Part shown: piece by piece, positions 22,706-32,065 of the stretch | How the letters are laid out: each line of letters opens with the position of its first letter | Position numbering within the stretch: the stretch's first letter is position 1 | From: Phycisphaerae bacterium | GTDB taxonomy: Bacteria; Planctomycetota; Phycisphaerae; UBA1845; PWPN01 | Reading direction: 5' to 3' | NCBI GenBank assembly: GCA_018003015.1 | Contig: JAGNEZ010000066.1 | Span: 1-32,174, forward strand | Length of the DNA stretch: 32,174 nt | Notes under the pieces: model-generated | What the model was told of the DNA's origin: nothing | What the model saw: only the letters and a program-made list of their open reading frames with translations | The model's database searches: none | Translations under genes and position numbers: made by a program

Positions 22706-25700
22706 CTACGCGACCGCGGCGTTGTTCTCTTCGCCGGGCGATTCGAACTTGACGCTGACCCGTTTGCTGACCCCTGCTTCCTGCATGGTGACGCCGTAGA
22801 GGACGTCGGCCATGCTCATCGTCGGTTTCTGGTGGGTGATCACCAGGAACTGGGTCGTGTCCAGGAACTCGGCGATGATCCGATTGAACCGCTCGTTGTT
22901 GGCCTCGTCGAGGGAGGCGTCGACCTCATCCAGGATGGCGAAGGGGGACGGCCGGCTCCTGAACACAGCCATGAGCAGGGCGATCGCGGTCATCGTCTTC
23001 TCGCCGCCGGAGAGCAGCGAGTTGGTCCGCATTTCCTTGCCGGGCGGGCGAGCGTGGATTTCGATGCCCGCTTCCAGGACGTCGAGCGGCTGGCCTTCGG
23101 GCGGCGTCTCGTAGCTGAGATCGGCTCTCCCGCCGCCGAACAACTTTCGGAACATGTCGTTGAAGTGCCCGCGGACGACCTCGAACGTTTGTGTGAACCG
23201 CTCGCGGCACTCGACATTGAGCTGCTCGATCAGCGTTTCGAGCTGGCCCTTGGCATGGCGGAGGTCGTCGCGCTGCGCGGTCAGGAAACCGGACCGCTCC
23301 TCGAGCTTCTCCTGCTCGGCGATGGCATTGAGGTTGACGTTGCCGAGCCGGCGTATCTTCTCCTTCAGTTCCTCGATCTCGGCCTCCACCGCGGCCCAGT
23401 CCTGGTCCTTGTGCTCATAGCTGGCGTGGGCTTCGGCCAGATCCAGACTCAGTTCCTCGCGTACCCGATTGACCAGGTCCTCCATGCGAATCGTGCATTC
23501 GCGAAAGTCCATCTGGATGGCGTTGAGCCGCTGCTCGGATTGTTCGAGCTCGCCGCGATTGGTCTTCAACTGGACGCCCAGGGCCTCGATTTCGATAGCC
23601 ATCCGTTCTCGGTGGTGGCCGCTGTCGAGAACGGCGTGATCGAGCCGTTCCTTGTCGGCGTAAAGGTCGGCCAGGCGGCTCTGGGCGGCCAGAATGGTTC
23701 GTTCGGCCAGGGTGAGTCGTTGGGCAGCCTGTTGGGCGGCGGCAGCCGCGGTGCGCACCGCCTCCTCACTCTGGTGTCGGGATTCGCGAAGACCACGCAG
23801 TCGGTCGCTGAGCATGCCGCGCTGCTGGCTCATGCGGCCCGCCTCGACCTTGGTGGCCGTGACCCGTTCTGACAACTGGGCCCGCTGCTGCCGGATCAGG
23901 ACGATCTGTACCTGGGACTCCTGGACGCGACGGTGATGCTCCTCACTGGTGGCTTCCAGGTGGGTCAGGGATTCCCGGCTGGCCGACGCCCGCCGGACGG
24001 TTTCGCGGATCTGCAATTGGGCGGACTCGATGTCGCCGGCGACCTGGGGTTGCATGCGACTCAACCGATCGATCGCGTTCTGGTTGGCGCTTTGAGCGGC
24101 GTTGTTCTCCGCCTCGGCGGTTCGGGCCTCGTACCGGGCGTTACGCAAGGCCTGCTGGGCCTGCTGGAGGCGGGCGGCCTCGGCCGAGGTGTGTTCGAGC
24201 CGTTTGGTCATGGCCTCGATCCGGTCATCGACTTCCTGGATCTGGGCGTCAATCTCGCGCAGCTCGCTCTTGCGTGAAATCAGCCCGGCCCGGGCGCCGG
24301 CGGGTCCCAGCTGGCAGATGCCCTGGGGGTCCAGCAGTTCGCCGGTCAATGTGACGTACCGATACATCGGGGGGTTCTGGCGAGCCAGCTGCAGGGCGTC
24401 GGCCATCGTTCGCACAATGATCGTCCGACCGAGCAAGTGCCGCACCAACGGCTCCGCCTCCTGGGGATAGCGCGCCAGATTGATGGCGTAGTTAACGAAA
24501 CCCTCCTGCTGGGTGAAGTCGCGGCCGTCGATGAACGGCGGCAGCAGATCGAGACAGATCGCCGGCACCCGCCCCGGGAAGTCGGCCAGCATGGCGGCAT
24601 CCGCCAGCAGCGGCTGGCTCTGCTCGACAACCAGATACTGGTCGTATTCGCCGAGGGCGGTCTCGATCAATGCCGCGTTGGCCACGTCCGCCGCGATCAG
24701 GTCGGCCACCATGCCCCAGACGTAGGCGAACGTCCGGCCGGTCGCGTCCTGCTCCTTGCGGTGCAGAAGCTCGCGCACCCCTAAGTCCACCCCTTCGAGC
24801 TTGCGGTCCAGGTCGAGCAGGGTCTGCTTGCGACTGACCATGCCGCTGCGGTGCTCCTTTGCGGCTGCCAACTGCTGATTCAACTCGCTCTGGTCGGCAT
24901 CGAGCTGGGCGGCCTCTTGCTGCTTCTCGTCGAGCTGCCTGCCGTGCTCGGCGATGGTTGCGGCCAACTCCCGGCCTCGTTCGTCCAGCCGGCTCTTGTG
25001 CGCAGTCAGCTCGCCCAGTTCGGCCTGTAGTTCTCCCTGGCGGACTTGGAGTCGCTGCTGTTCGGCCTCCAACTTCTGCTTTTCGCGATCCAGCGACTGC
25101 ACTTCGTTGTTCAGCTGCGTGGTCCGCCGCATGACCTCAATGATGTGGGCCTTTTCCTCCTCGCATGCCCGCTCCAGGCCCGCCAGATCACGACCCAGCT
25201 GTCCGTCCTGGCTGGCCAGTTCATCCTCGATGCGGTGCACTTCGCGGAGCCGGTCGTCGACGTACGCGACTTCCGCCTCCACGGATTCGATCGACTGCTG
25301 CAGCCGGATGGTCTTCTGCCGCTCGCCGGCCAGTCGCTCCTGCTCGCGGGAACGTACGCCGCCCAGCATGTCCAACTGTTGCAGCGTTTGTCCGATGCGC
25401 TCCCGCTTCTCCGTAATCTCTGCAGTGTTTGAGAGAACCTGCTGCTGTATATGGTGACGCTCGCCGTCGAGCCGGTCCAGCTCTGTGCGAAGCGCGGCCT
25501 CCCGCGTCTCGGCTTCGGTAATTGCGGTTCGCAGCCGGGTGACTTCGTCGCCGACGGTCTCGGCCTGCGACTTGAGTACCGCGGATTGCTCGTTCAGCCG
25601 GTGATAGTCCGCCAGGGCATACATCGCCCGTTTTTCGCGGAGCTGCTGGTCGTAGATCTGGTAGTTGCGGGCTTTCCCGGCCTGGTACTTGACGCTGCGA

Positions 25701-26305
25701 AGCTGCTTCTCGATCTCGTCTACAATGTCCTCGAGCCGCAGGAGGTTCTGCTCGGCACGCTCCAGCTTGCGCTCGGCTTCCTTCTTGCGGGCCTTGTAGC
25801 GGCTGATGCCTGCCGCCTCCTCGAACACCACCCGTCGCTGAGCGGGGTTCGCCTGGATCAGGTAGGACACTTTGCCCTGCTCGATGATCGAGTAAGCGGT
25901 CACGCCAATCCCGGTATCGAGAAACAACTCCTTGATGTCCTTCAACCGGGCCGGCTCGTTGTTGATCAGATACTCGCTCTCCCCCGTGCGATAGAGCCGC
26001 CGTGTGATCTTGACCTCGTCGGTGTCCACAGGCAGCTTACGGTCCTCGTTGGCAAAGACCAGGTCCACCTGGGCCATGGAGGCACTCTTGCGCGTGCCCG
26101 ACCCGAAGAAGATCACGTCCTGCATCTGCTCGCCGCGCAAGCTCTTGGCGCTCTGGTCGCCCAATGCCCATTTGATGGCGTCGACCACGTTGCTCTTGCC
26201 GCAGCCGTTCGGGCCGACAATGCCGGTGATCCCCGGCAGGAAATCGAAATCGATCTTGTCGGCGAAACTCTTGAAGCCCTGGCAGGTCAGTCGTTTGAGA
26301 AACAT
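22706..26305 (-). CDS. smc: Chromosome partition protein SMC
   Basis: 1199 residues, the usual bacterial SMC length. The start at 26305 gives the canonical MFLKRLTCQGFKSFADK; an AGGAGGT lies about 12 bases upstream, and an in-frame ATG at 26347 would add 14 unrelated residues. Domains: N-terminal ATPase head with Walker A GPNGCGKSN (residues 31-39); coiled coil about 170-500; hinge about 515-650 ('GRTFAYVWGMVADLI', 'ALGEYDQYLVVE'); returning coiled coil about 670-1030; C-terminal head with signature LLSGGEKTMTAIALL (about 1098) and Walker B FAILDEVDASLDEANNERF (about 1120). SMC loads on the chromosome with ScpA/ScpB to align the arms; neither partner gene is in the window. Confidence 0.97.
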   Translation of the reverse strand: MFLKRLTCQGFKSFADKIDFDFLPGITGIVGPNGCGKSNVVDAIKWALGDQSAKSLRGEQMQDVIFFGSGTRKSASMAQVDLVFANEDRKLPVDTDEVKITRRLYRTGESEYLINNEPARLKDIKELFLDTGIGVTAYSIIEQGKVSYLIQANPAQRRVVFEEAAGISRYKARKKEAERKLERAEQNLLRLEDIVDEIEKQLRSVKYQAGKARNYQIYDQQLREKRAMYALADYHRLNEQSAVLKSQAETVGDEVTRLRTAITEAETREAALRTELDRLDGERHHIQQQVLSNTAEITEKRERIGQTLQQLDMLGGVRSREQERLAGERQKTIRLQQSIESVEAEVAYVDDRLREVHRIEDELASQDGQLGRDLAGLERACEEEKAHIIEVMRRTTQLNNEVQSLDREKQKLEAEQQRLQVRQGELQAELGELTAHKSRLDERGRELAATIAEHGRQLDEKQQEAAQLDADQSELNQQLAAAKEHRSGMVSRKQTLLDLDRKLEGVDLGVRELLHRKEQDATGRTFAYVWGMVADLIAADVANAALIETALGEYDQYLVVEQSQPLLADAAMLADFPGRVPAICLDLLPPFIDGRDFTQQEGFVNYAINLARYPQEAEPLVRHLLGRTIIVRTMADALQLARQNPPMYRYVTLTGELLDPQGICQLGPAGARAGLISRKSELREIDAQIQEVDDRIEAMTKRLEHTSAEAARLQQAQQALRNARYEARTAEAENNAAQSANQNAIDRLSRMQPQVAGDIESAQLQIRETVRRASASRESLTHLEATSEEHHRRVQESQVQIVLIRQQRAQLSERVTATKVEAGRMSQQRGMLSDRLRGLRESRHQSEEAVRTAAAAAQQAAQRLTLAERTILAAQSRLADLYADKERLDHAVLDSGHHRERMAIEIEALGVQLKTNRGELEQSEQRLNAIQMDFRECTIRMEDLVNRVREELSLDLAEAHASYEHKDQDWAAVEAEIEELKEKIRRLGNVNLNAIAEQEKLEERSGFLTAQRDDLRHAKGQLETLIEQLNVECRERFTQTFEVVRGHFNDMFRKLFGGGRADLSYETPPEGQPLDVLEAGIEIHARPPGKEMRTNSLLSGGEKTMTAIALLMAVFRSRPSPFAILDEVDASLDEANNERFNRIIAEFLDTTQFLVITHQKPTMSMADVLYGVTMQEAGVSKRVSVKFESPGEENNAAVA

Positions 26306-26440
26306 GAAGTCGCAGGGACCTCCTTGTGCCCAGTCTCTACCGGCCATCCCGGTCGGTTCTGTCTTCGCATACCTCCCCCGTGGCGGCCGTTCGTCACACC
26401 GGGTGCAGACGCACCCTTGGCCCAGCCCGGACGGCTCTCT

Positions 26441-26469
26441 AATCTACCCGCCGAATGGTGTTTTGCCAA
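26441..26469 (-). promoter_or_regulatory. Promoter of smc
   Basis: On the minus strand TTGGCA (26464-26469; five of six consensus bases), a 17-base spacer and TAGATT (26441-26446; four of six). It lies after the terminator of the upstream gene, so smc has its own promoter. Confidence 0.55.
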
Positions 26470-26535
26470 GAAAGAACAACAACATTTTGTGGACTCGCCG
26501 TTCAATCGGGGGGCAGCCCCCCCCGGGGGGTAGGT

Positions 26536-26580
26536 AAAAAACCGCCGGGCCCATCGGACGGCGAGATCCGATGGGCCCGG
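26536..26580 (-). terminator. Rho-independent terminator of the giant secreted-protein gene
   Basis: A perfect 14-bp stem (CCGGGCCCATCGGA and its complement, 26545-26580) with an 8-base loop, followed on the minus strand by CGG and six T residues. This is the best terminator in the window and lies about 75 bases after the stop at 26654. Confidence 0.92.
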
Positions 26581-26653
26581 TTCTTGGGTTGACCCTGTCC
26601 GGGGCCTTGGCGTGGATCGGTGTGAGCCAAGGCCGTCAGGACCGTCGTGGCCC

Positions 26654-29600
26654 CTACGGGCACGGCGGCGGAGGAAGCTTCTGGCCGATGTTGTTGCGCA
26701 CCGCAGTCATGTCCAGGGTGTTGATGCGCCCGTCCATGTTGATGTCGCAACGGTGGTGGACCAGAGGCACCTCCCCGGTGTTGTTCCGAACCGGGGTCAT
26801 GTCCAGCGTGTTGCACCTGCCATCACCGTTGACGTCACCCACGAACGCGACCATACAGATCGAGCTGGTCGTGACGTTGCCGGACAGGTCGGTGATGCCC
26901 GGGAACCGAATCGAGACCCGGCTGACGTCGGCCACGCCGCTCATGTCGATGGTCAGAACCGCGCCGGCGATGGAGACGGAGTTGATGGTGACGGCGCTGC
27001 CGGCGCTGTCGACCACACTGACGTCGGCGGGTAGAGGCGTTCCGCCTGGCCCACTGCCCATGATGGACTCGTCGAAGGTCACCAGGACCAGCGTTGGGCC
27101 GTTCCTGCGGCACTCGACGGCCGCGTCAAAGACGCCCAGGGGACTCAGCAGGTCAATGTCGAACGTGCCCATCGTCCCGTGGGTCTTCCGCGACACGGCG
27201 GCGGTCATCACTGGCGGAACGCGGTCGCGAACCCTGAGGACCACGTTTCGCTTGCCACCCTGGTCGAAGACCTTGATGACCACGTTATCGACGTCGGTAT
27301 CGGCCGAGTTGCCGCCCGCCGCGGAGGTGAACCCGACGTACTTGACGTCCGGGATATTCGCCGCCGGGACGGTGTAGTCCCGGATGGCGTGGATCGGACA
27401 CAGCCCGGGGGGCGTTACCACGACGTTAAGCACGCCGTTCTTGAACCGGACCACCGCGTGCCAGACGCCGGTGTCCTCGAAATCGGGCGAGATCGCCGTC
27501 GTGGTCTTGCTGACCACGCTCCCGCCGACGTCCACGCCCACATGGTTGGAGTCGGGGTCGAAGTTGTTCATGTACCCGTCGAACTCGACCGCGAAGGACT
27601 GGGTGGGGAAGTCGCGGTAACCGATCCCGACACCTTCGGGATAGAACGGTCCGGACGGTGCTCCGCTGACCACCATGGTCAAGCCGTCAGGGTCAATGTT
27701 GCCTGCGGCATCCGCGTAATGACCGGAGACGTTGGCGAGCTTGAAGTCAAAGGAGACCTCGAAGTCGTTGGAGGTGCCGGGCTCGGCTACGGGCGACGGG
27801 CTGTAGAAAGCGGTGCCCGCCTTGGAGATGAACCCGGAGGAAATCAACCGCACCACGCCCTCCGGCAACTGATGATTCGCGAACGGGAAGATCTGCCAGT
27901 CCGCCGGCAGGGCGCCGAAGCCTTCGTTGGTCGCGAGGGTATAGACGTTGCCGTTGGTCGTATTGGCAAAAGTGACCGTGTCGTTGTAGAGGCCGGCCGG
28001 CAACGCATTGGCCAGGGCATTGATGGACACGGTGACGTTGGTTGAAGCTCCCGGAGTCAGAGAGCCGGCCACCGGCGGGGAGAGGGTTACCCACGGCTGG
28101 AGGTTGGCCGCCGACCAGTTGATGGTCTGTCCGCCGGCGTTGGTGAGCGTGTAGCTCTTGCTGCCGGGGACGAACGGCCCGCCCGGATTGCCCGCGCTGT
28201 ACAGATCGTCCGCCGGGTAGACCTCCAGCACGCCGGCAGGAGTCGCCGAGATCTGGACCGTGTAGTCCTCTACCTCACCGTCGCGTGCATGGCCGATGTA
28301 AGAGAGGCCTGCGACCGTACTGAAGCGGAACCGGGCGAAGGTGGTGCCGCCGGCGGCCGTGATTGGAACCGGGAAGACCAGGGAGTTGACGCCCGCCACC
28401 AGAGGCACGTCGGCGAAGATCTGATCCCCGGTATCGGCCCACGAGCCATTGCCGCCGAAGTCGAGCCAGGCACTGAGCAGTCCAGGCGCCGAGGCCGTGA
28501 CGTCCACACAGCCCAGATGACCGGGCGTCAGCGGGGTGTTTCGGAAGACCACGCCGTCCTCGTCGGCCAGGGCGGCCAGATCATCTCCCGTCGCGGTCGG
28601 GTTCGGCTGCCCGTCGCCTTCCGCGTCGATCAACGCACCCAGCATAAGGCCCGGAACCACCGTGTGGCGGGCTCCGTTGTTGCCCAGCAGGGTGGGGTAG
28701 GTGGGGTCAGGCGCGTCGCCGAAGTCATCGGTGGGTTCGACCACTTCGAAAATGCCGGTGAGGGCGAAGGCCAGATCCATGGATTCTCGAGCCATGGGAT
28801 GGTTGCCGCCGTAACGCAGCTCCTTCCAGCCCGGCACCGGTTGGGTGAGATCCATGTAGCAGGCGTCGTCGTTCCAGTGTTCCAGCGAGCTCTTCCAACC
28901 CAAGAGGAAGAGGGCGTCGTCAGCCTTGTACTTCACGCCGAGCCAGTAAATGGTCCCTTCTCGCTGGCGGAAGGCTTCGTCCTTGTTGATGTAGAAGTCG
29001 TACTGGTAGATCTGCGTGTCGCCCGGGAACTGCCATTCCCCGGTCACAGGGTCGTGCCACCATTCAGCTCGTTCGTGGAGACACAGTCCGGCCTTGTACT
29101 CGCCGGGAGCGAAGTGCTTCTTCCACAGCGCGATGCCCGGATGGCTGTACGGCACCAGCGGTGGGGCCGCGGGCACATCCGCGTAGAGGGTCAAGGTGAA
29201 GCCCAGGCTGGCCGGGCCTTCGGGCGGCAGAATGTCGTGGAGGAACGAGGTCCAGATGTGGATGTCGGTGATCGGCCCGCTCATCGTGCACTTGAAGTCG
29301 TCGGCCAGCTCGACCCTCGCGTTGTTCACGTCCACGCCTGTGGTGTGGACGTCGGGCCGCTGCAGCCACTTCACCGGGGCGATCGTGACGAGGTAGTCCT
29401 CCACCTCGCCATTGGGGGCCGGGCCGGTGAAGGACAGTCCCTGCACCAGGCTCAGCCGGAACCGGGTGAACGTCTGGCCCACCGCGGTAATCGCTCCCGG
29501 AACGAACGTCAGGTTGTTGATGCCGTTCGCGACGGGCACGTCGGCGAAGATCTGCTCCCCGGCGTTGGCCCAGGAGCCATTGCCGTCGAAATCAACCCAG

Positions 29601-32065
29601 GCGCTGAGATAGGCCACCGCGGTGGTAAAATTCGTGACCGTCACGGTTACCGTGTTCGGCACCCCGCTGAACATGGCCGTGTGGAAGGTCACACCGTCCT
29701 CGTCGGCCAGATTGGTGATGTCGTCCCCTGTCGCCGTCGGGTTTGGCAGGCCATTGCCCTCGACATCGATGAGCTTGCCGAGCATGAGGGCTTGCGAGGC
29801 GACGTGGCGAGCTCCGTTGGCCGCCAGCAGTGTGGGATACGGGGCTGGAGCGTCGCCGAAGTCGAAGACATCGGGGCCGGCCATGCCGGTCACGGCAAAC
29901 GCCAGGTCAATCGAGTCGGGAGCCATCGGATGGCCGTCGCCATAGCGCAGCTCTCTCCACATGATCGCCGGGCCGGAATTGTCCAGCCAGCAGGCATCGT
30001 CGTTCCAGTGCCGCCGCGAGGTCTTCCATCCCAGGGCGCAGTCGGTACCGATCTCGGACATGTACTTCACGCCCAGCCAGTAGATCGTGCCTTCGAACTG
30101 ATGGAAGGCCTGGTTCTCGTTGATGTAGAAATCGTATTGGTAGATCTGGGTGTCTCCTGGGAAATGCCAGGAATTGGTGGCGGGATCAAACCACCACTCG
30201 CCGGGGACGACGGTGCAGAGTCCCGCTTGGTACTGACCAGGTTCGAAGGTCGCTTCCCAGAGGAGTTCGCCCGGATGGCTGTAAAGGGTGCCGTTCGGGC
30301 CGGCGGGCACGTCCGCGTACAGGTACAGCTTGAAGACCAGGCTGTTCAGGCCGTTGGGCGGCAGCAAGTCGCCGTTGAAGGATGTCCAGATGTGGAAGTC
30401 GGTGATCGGTCCGGTCTGCGTGCACCGGAAGTCGTCAGCCAGCTGCACCCAGAAGTTGTCCACATCCACTCCGGTTATCTCCACGTCCGGGGGTTGGATC
30501 CACTTCACCGGGGCGATCTTGATGAGGTAGTCTTCCACCTCGCCGTTCGGGGCCGGCCCGGTGAATGGCAGCCCCATCACGGTACTCAGCCGGAAGCGGG
30601 CAAAGGTTCGCCCCGTCGCGGTAATGGCCCCCGGCGTGAACGTCAGGATGTTGACGCCGTTCACGACCGGCACGTCGGTGAAGATCTGCTCACCGGCGTC
30701 GGCCCACGAGCCGTTGCCGTCGAAATCGACCCAGGCGTTCAGGTAGGCCACGGCGCTGAACATGTTCGTGACCGTCACGTTGACCGTGTTCGGGACCCCG
30801 GTAAACATGGCGGTCGGGAAGGCCACACCGTCCTCATCCGGGAGATTGTTGAGGTCGTCCCCGGTAGCCGTGCCATTCGGTTGGCCATCGGCCTCGGGAT
30901 CGATCAGATTGCCGAGCATGAGGCCAGGCGTGATCAGGTGATTGGCGCCCATGTTGGCGGCCAGCGTCGGATAAGTCGGATCCGGAGCATCACCCCAGTC
31001 AAGCTCCTCTACGCAAGGCAGGTCGCCCTCGATGGCGAAGGCCAGGTCAATCGGCTCCGGGTACCAGATGTGCCCGTCGGGGTAGGTCAGGGGCCGCCAC
31101 GGGCCAGTGTACGGCTCCGACCCGACACCCACAACCGCGGCGTCATTCCAGTGGTGGTAAGAGGTCTTCCAGCCGAAGTACGCCGGGGTGACCCCGGGCA
31201 TCGTCTGGGCTTGCACGTCCAGCCAGTACACCACTGGCTGCTCAGGGTGACCTTCCTGGCAGAACGCCTCGCTGGCGGGAATCCAGAAATCGTATTGCCA
31301 GCAGACCTTGTCGCCCGGGAAGACCAAACCTTGATCGGCGGTTGGATCCCACCAGTATTCCTCAAGATCCCCCAGGTAGACGCCGACGGTAAACGTGCCC
31401 GGCTGGAAAGTCCTGGTCCACAGGACCTTGCCGGGTCGGCTGAACAGGGCACCCGGAACGGCCGGAATATCAGCGTGCAGGCTCAGCGTGAAAGTCACGT
31501 TGCCCGCGTCCGGTGGTATGCCCGGAAGAATGTCTTGCAGCCACGAGCCCCACACGGTGATGTGCGTAATCAGCGAGCGGCGATCACACTTGAAATCGTC
31601 CGCCAGAATCACCGGGAAGGTCGCCTTCACGTCGATGCCAGTCTTGTTGATGTCCGGCGGCTGAATGAACTTCAGCGGCCCGCCTTCGCACACCTCGTCG
31701 AGCCCGTCGCCGTCTTTGTCACCCAAGCAGACCGTCCCCGGACCCTTGGGCTCTCCGCCCGACGCCCGGCAGTTCTGAGGCAATTCCATGTAACATCGCC
31801 CGTCCGGGGGGCAGCAGGCTTCCGCCAGGGTTGTGATCTCGCAGGCGTCGTCGATCTGGTTGCCGTTGAGATCCCCAAGACACACGCCGCCGGGCGCCAG
31901 GAACCCTCCCGTCGGGACACAGGTGCCTACCGGAACCAGCGCACAAACACCGCCCGGCAGACAACAGGCCTCCAAAAGATCCTGGCCTCTGATCTGGCCA
32001 GGACATAACCACAGCAATGCGCTCAACATTGCTGCCGTTACCAACACGCTTTTCGCAGAACTCAT
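26654..32065 (-). CDS. Giant multimodular secreted protein: GEVEDY modules, BACON-like, L-type lectin-like and dockerin-type repeat
   Basis: 1803 residues. The ATG at 32065 has AGGAGG six bases upstream, then a signal peptide (about 1-27). Modules in order: two Cys-rich repeats (about 30-128; 'EACC..G.C', 'VCLGDLNGNQIDDACE', 'VCLGDKDGDGLDEVCE'); then three copies of a pair made of a beta-rich domain ('PDVEITGVDV', 'LADDF.C', 'YQYDFYIN', 'YWLGVKY', 'GWK.S..HWNDDA') and a GEVEDY-type domain ('GDAP.PTYPTL' to 'NGEVEDY'), about 130-1265; a BACON-like segment (about 1290-1345, 'INWSAANLQPWVTLSPP'); an L-type lectin-like domain (about 1375-1600, 'FAVEFDGYMNNFD'); an Ig-like stretch; and a dockerin-type pair, GDVNGDGRCNTLDM and CDINMDGRINTLDM (about 1742-1790). 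No PEP-CTERM tail is present. It is probably an extracellular glycan-binding or adhesion protein; the role is inferred. Confidence 0.93.
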   Translation of the reverse strand: MSSAKSVLVTAAMLSALLWLCPGQIRGQDLLEACCLPGGVCALVPVGTCVPTGGFLAPGGVCLGDLNGNQIDDACEITTLAEACCPPDGRCYMELPQNCRASGGEPKGPGTVCLGDKDGDGLDEVCEGGPLKFIQPPDINKTGIDVKATFPVILADDFKCDRRSLITHITVWGSWLQDILPGIPPDAGNVTFTLSLHADIPAVPGALFSRPGKVLWTRTFQPGTFTVGVYLGDLEEYWWDPTADQGLVFPGDKVCWQYDFWIPASEAFCQEGHPEQPVVYWLDVQAQTMPGVTPAYFGWKTSYHHWNDAAVVGVGSEPYTGPWRPLTYPDGHIWYPEPIDLAFAIEGDLPCVEELDWGDAPDPTYPTLAANMGANHLITPGLMLGNLIDPEADGQPNGTATGDDLNNLPDEDGVAFPTAMFTGVPNTVNVTVTNMFSAVAYLNAWVDFDGNGSWADAGEQIFTDVPVVNGVNILTFTPGAITATGRTFARFRLSTVMGLPFTGPAPNGEVEDYLIKIAPVKWIQPPDVEITGVDVDNFWVQLADDFRCTQTGPITDFHIWTSFNGDLLPPNGLNSLVFKLYLYADVPAGPNGTLYSHPGELLWEATFEPGQYQAGLCTVVPGEWWFDPATNSWHFPGDTQIYQYDFYINENQAFHQFEGTIYWLGVKYMSEIGTDCALGWKTSRRHWNDDACWLDNSGPAIMWRELRYGDGHPMAPDSIDLAFAVTGMAGPDVFDFGDAPAPYPTLLAANGARHVASQALMLGKLIDVEGNGLPNPTATGDDITNLADEDGVTFHTAMFSGVPNTVTVTVTNFTTAVAYLSAWVDFDGNGSWANAGEQIFADVPVANGINNLTFVPGAITAVGQTFTRFRLSLVQGLSFTGPAPNGEVEDYLVTIAPVKWLQRPDVHTTGVDVNNARVELADDFKCTMSGPITDIHIWTSFLHDILPPEGPASLGFTLTLYADVPAAPPLVPYSHPGIALWKKHFAPGEYKAGLCLHERAEWWHDPVTGEWQFPGDTQIYQYDFYINKDEAFRQREGTIYWLGVKYKADDALFLLGWKSSLEHWNDDACYMDLTQPVPGWKELRYGGNHPMARESMDLAFALTGIFEVVEPTDDFGDAPDPTYPTLLGNNGARHTVVPGLMLGALIDAEGDGQPNPTATGDDLAALADEDGVVFRNTPLTPGHLGCVDVTASAPGLLSAWLDFGGNGSWADTGDQIFADVPLVAGVNSLVFPVPITAAGGTTFARFRFSTVAGLSYIGHARDGEVEDYTVQISATPAGVLEVYPADDLYSAGNPGGPFVPGSKSYTLTNAGGQTINWSAANLQPWVTLSPPVAGSLTPGASTNVTVSINALANALPAGLYNDTVTFANTTNGNVYTLATNEGFGALPADWQIFPFANHQLPEGVVRLISSGFISKAGTAFYSPSPVAEPGTSNDFEVSFDFKLANVSGHYADAAGNIDPDGLTMVVSGAPSGPFYPEGVGIGYRDFPTQSFAVEFDGYMNNFDPDSNHVGVDVGGSVVSKTTTAISPDFEDTGVWHAVVRFKNGVLNVVVTPPGLCPIHAIRDYTVPAANIPDVKYVGFTSAAGGNSADTDVDNVVIKVFDQGGKRNVVLRVRDRVPPVMTAAVSRKTHGTMGTFDIDLLSPLGVFDAAVECRRNGPTLVLVTFDESIMGSGPGGTPLPADVSVVDSAGSAVTINSVSIAGAVLTIDMSGVADVSRVSIRFPGITDLSGNVTTSSICMVAFVGDVNGDGRCNTLDMTPVRNNTGEVPLVHHRCDINMDGRINTLDMTAVRNNIGQKLPPPPCP
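28262..31672 (-). repeat. Threefold tandem duplication of a two-domain module within the giant protein
   Basis: Three copies of about 375 codons (about residues 132-510, 511-890 and 891-1265). Each has a beta-rich domain with a conserved '[FW][IL]Q.PD....GVDV' start and a GEVEDY domain with 'TATGDD..[NA]L.DEDGV' and 'WVDFDGNGSWA.AGEQIF'. Copies 2 and 3 are closest; the third GEVEDY domain is the most divergent ('WLDFGGNGSWADTGDQIF'). This indicates internal duplication followed by drift. Confidence 0.85.

Larger units (their letters stand above)
26306..26653. other. Intergenic region between the giant protein gene and smc
   Basis: About 350 bases. It contains the rho-independent terminator of the upstream giant gene (26536-26580) and the smc promoter (26441-26469), leaving an smc leader of about 130 bases. 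No gene is seen. Confidence 0.6.

Noticed and set aside
22553-23872. A 439-codon plus-strand open frame opposite smc
   Set aside because: Antisense to the SMC C-terminal head, which has intact signature and Walker B motifs.
28289-32008. A 1239-codon open frame on the plus strand opposite the giant secreted-protein gene
   Set aside because: It is exactly antisense to the modular protein with signal peptide, repeats and terminator, has no recognisable domain, and arises from GC-rich codon use on the other strand.
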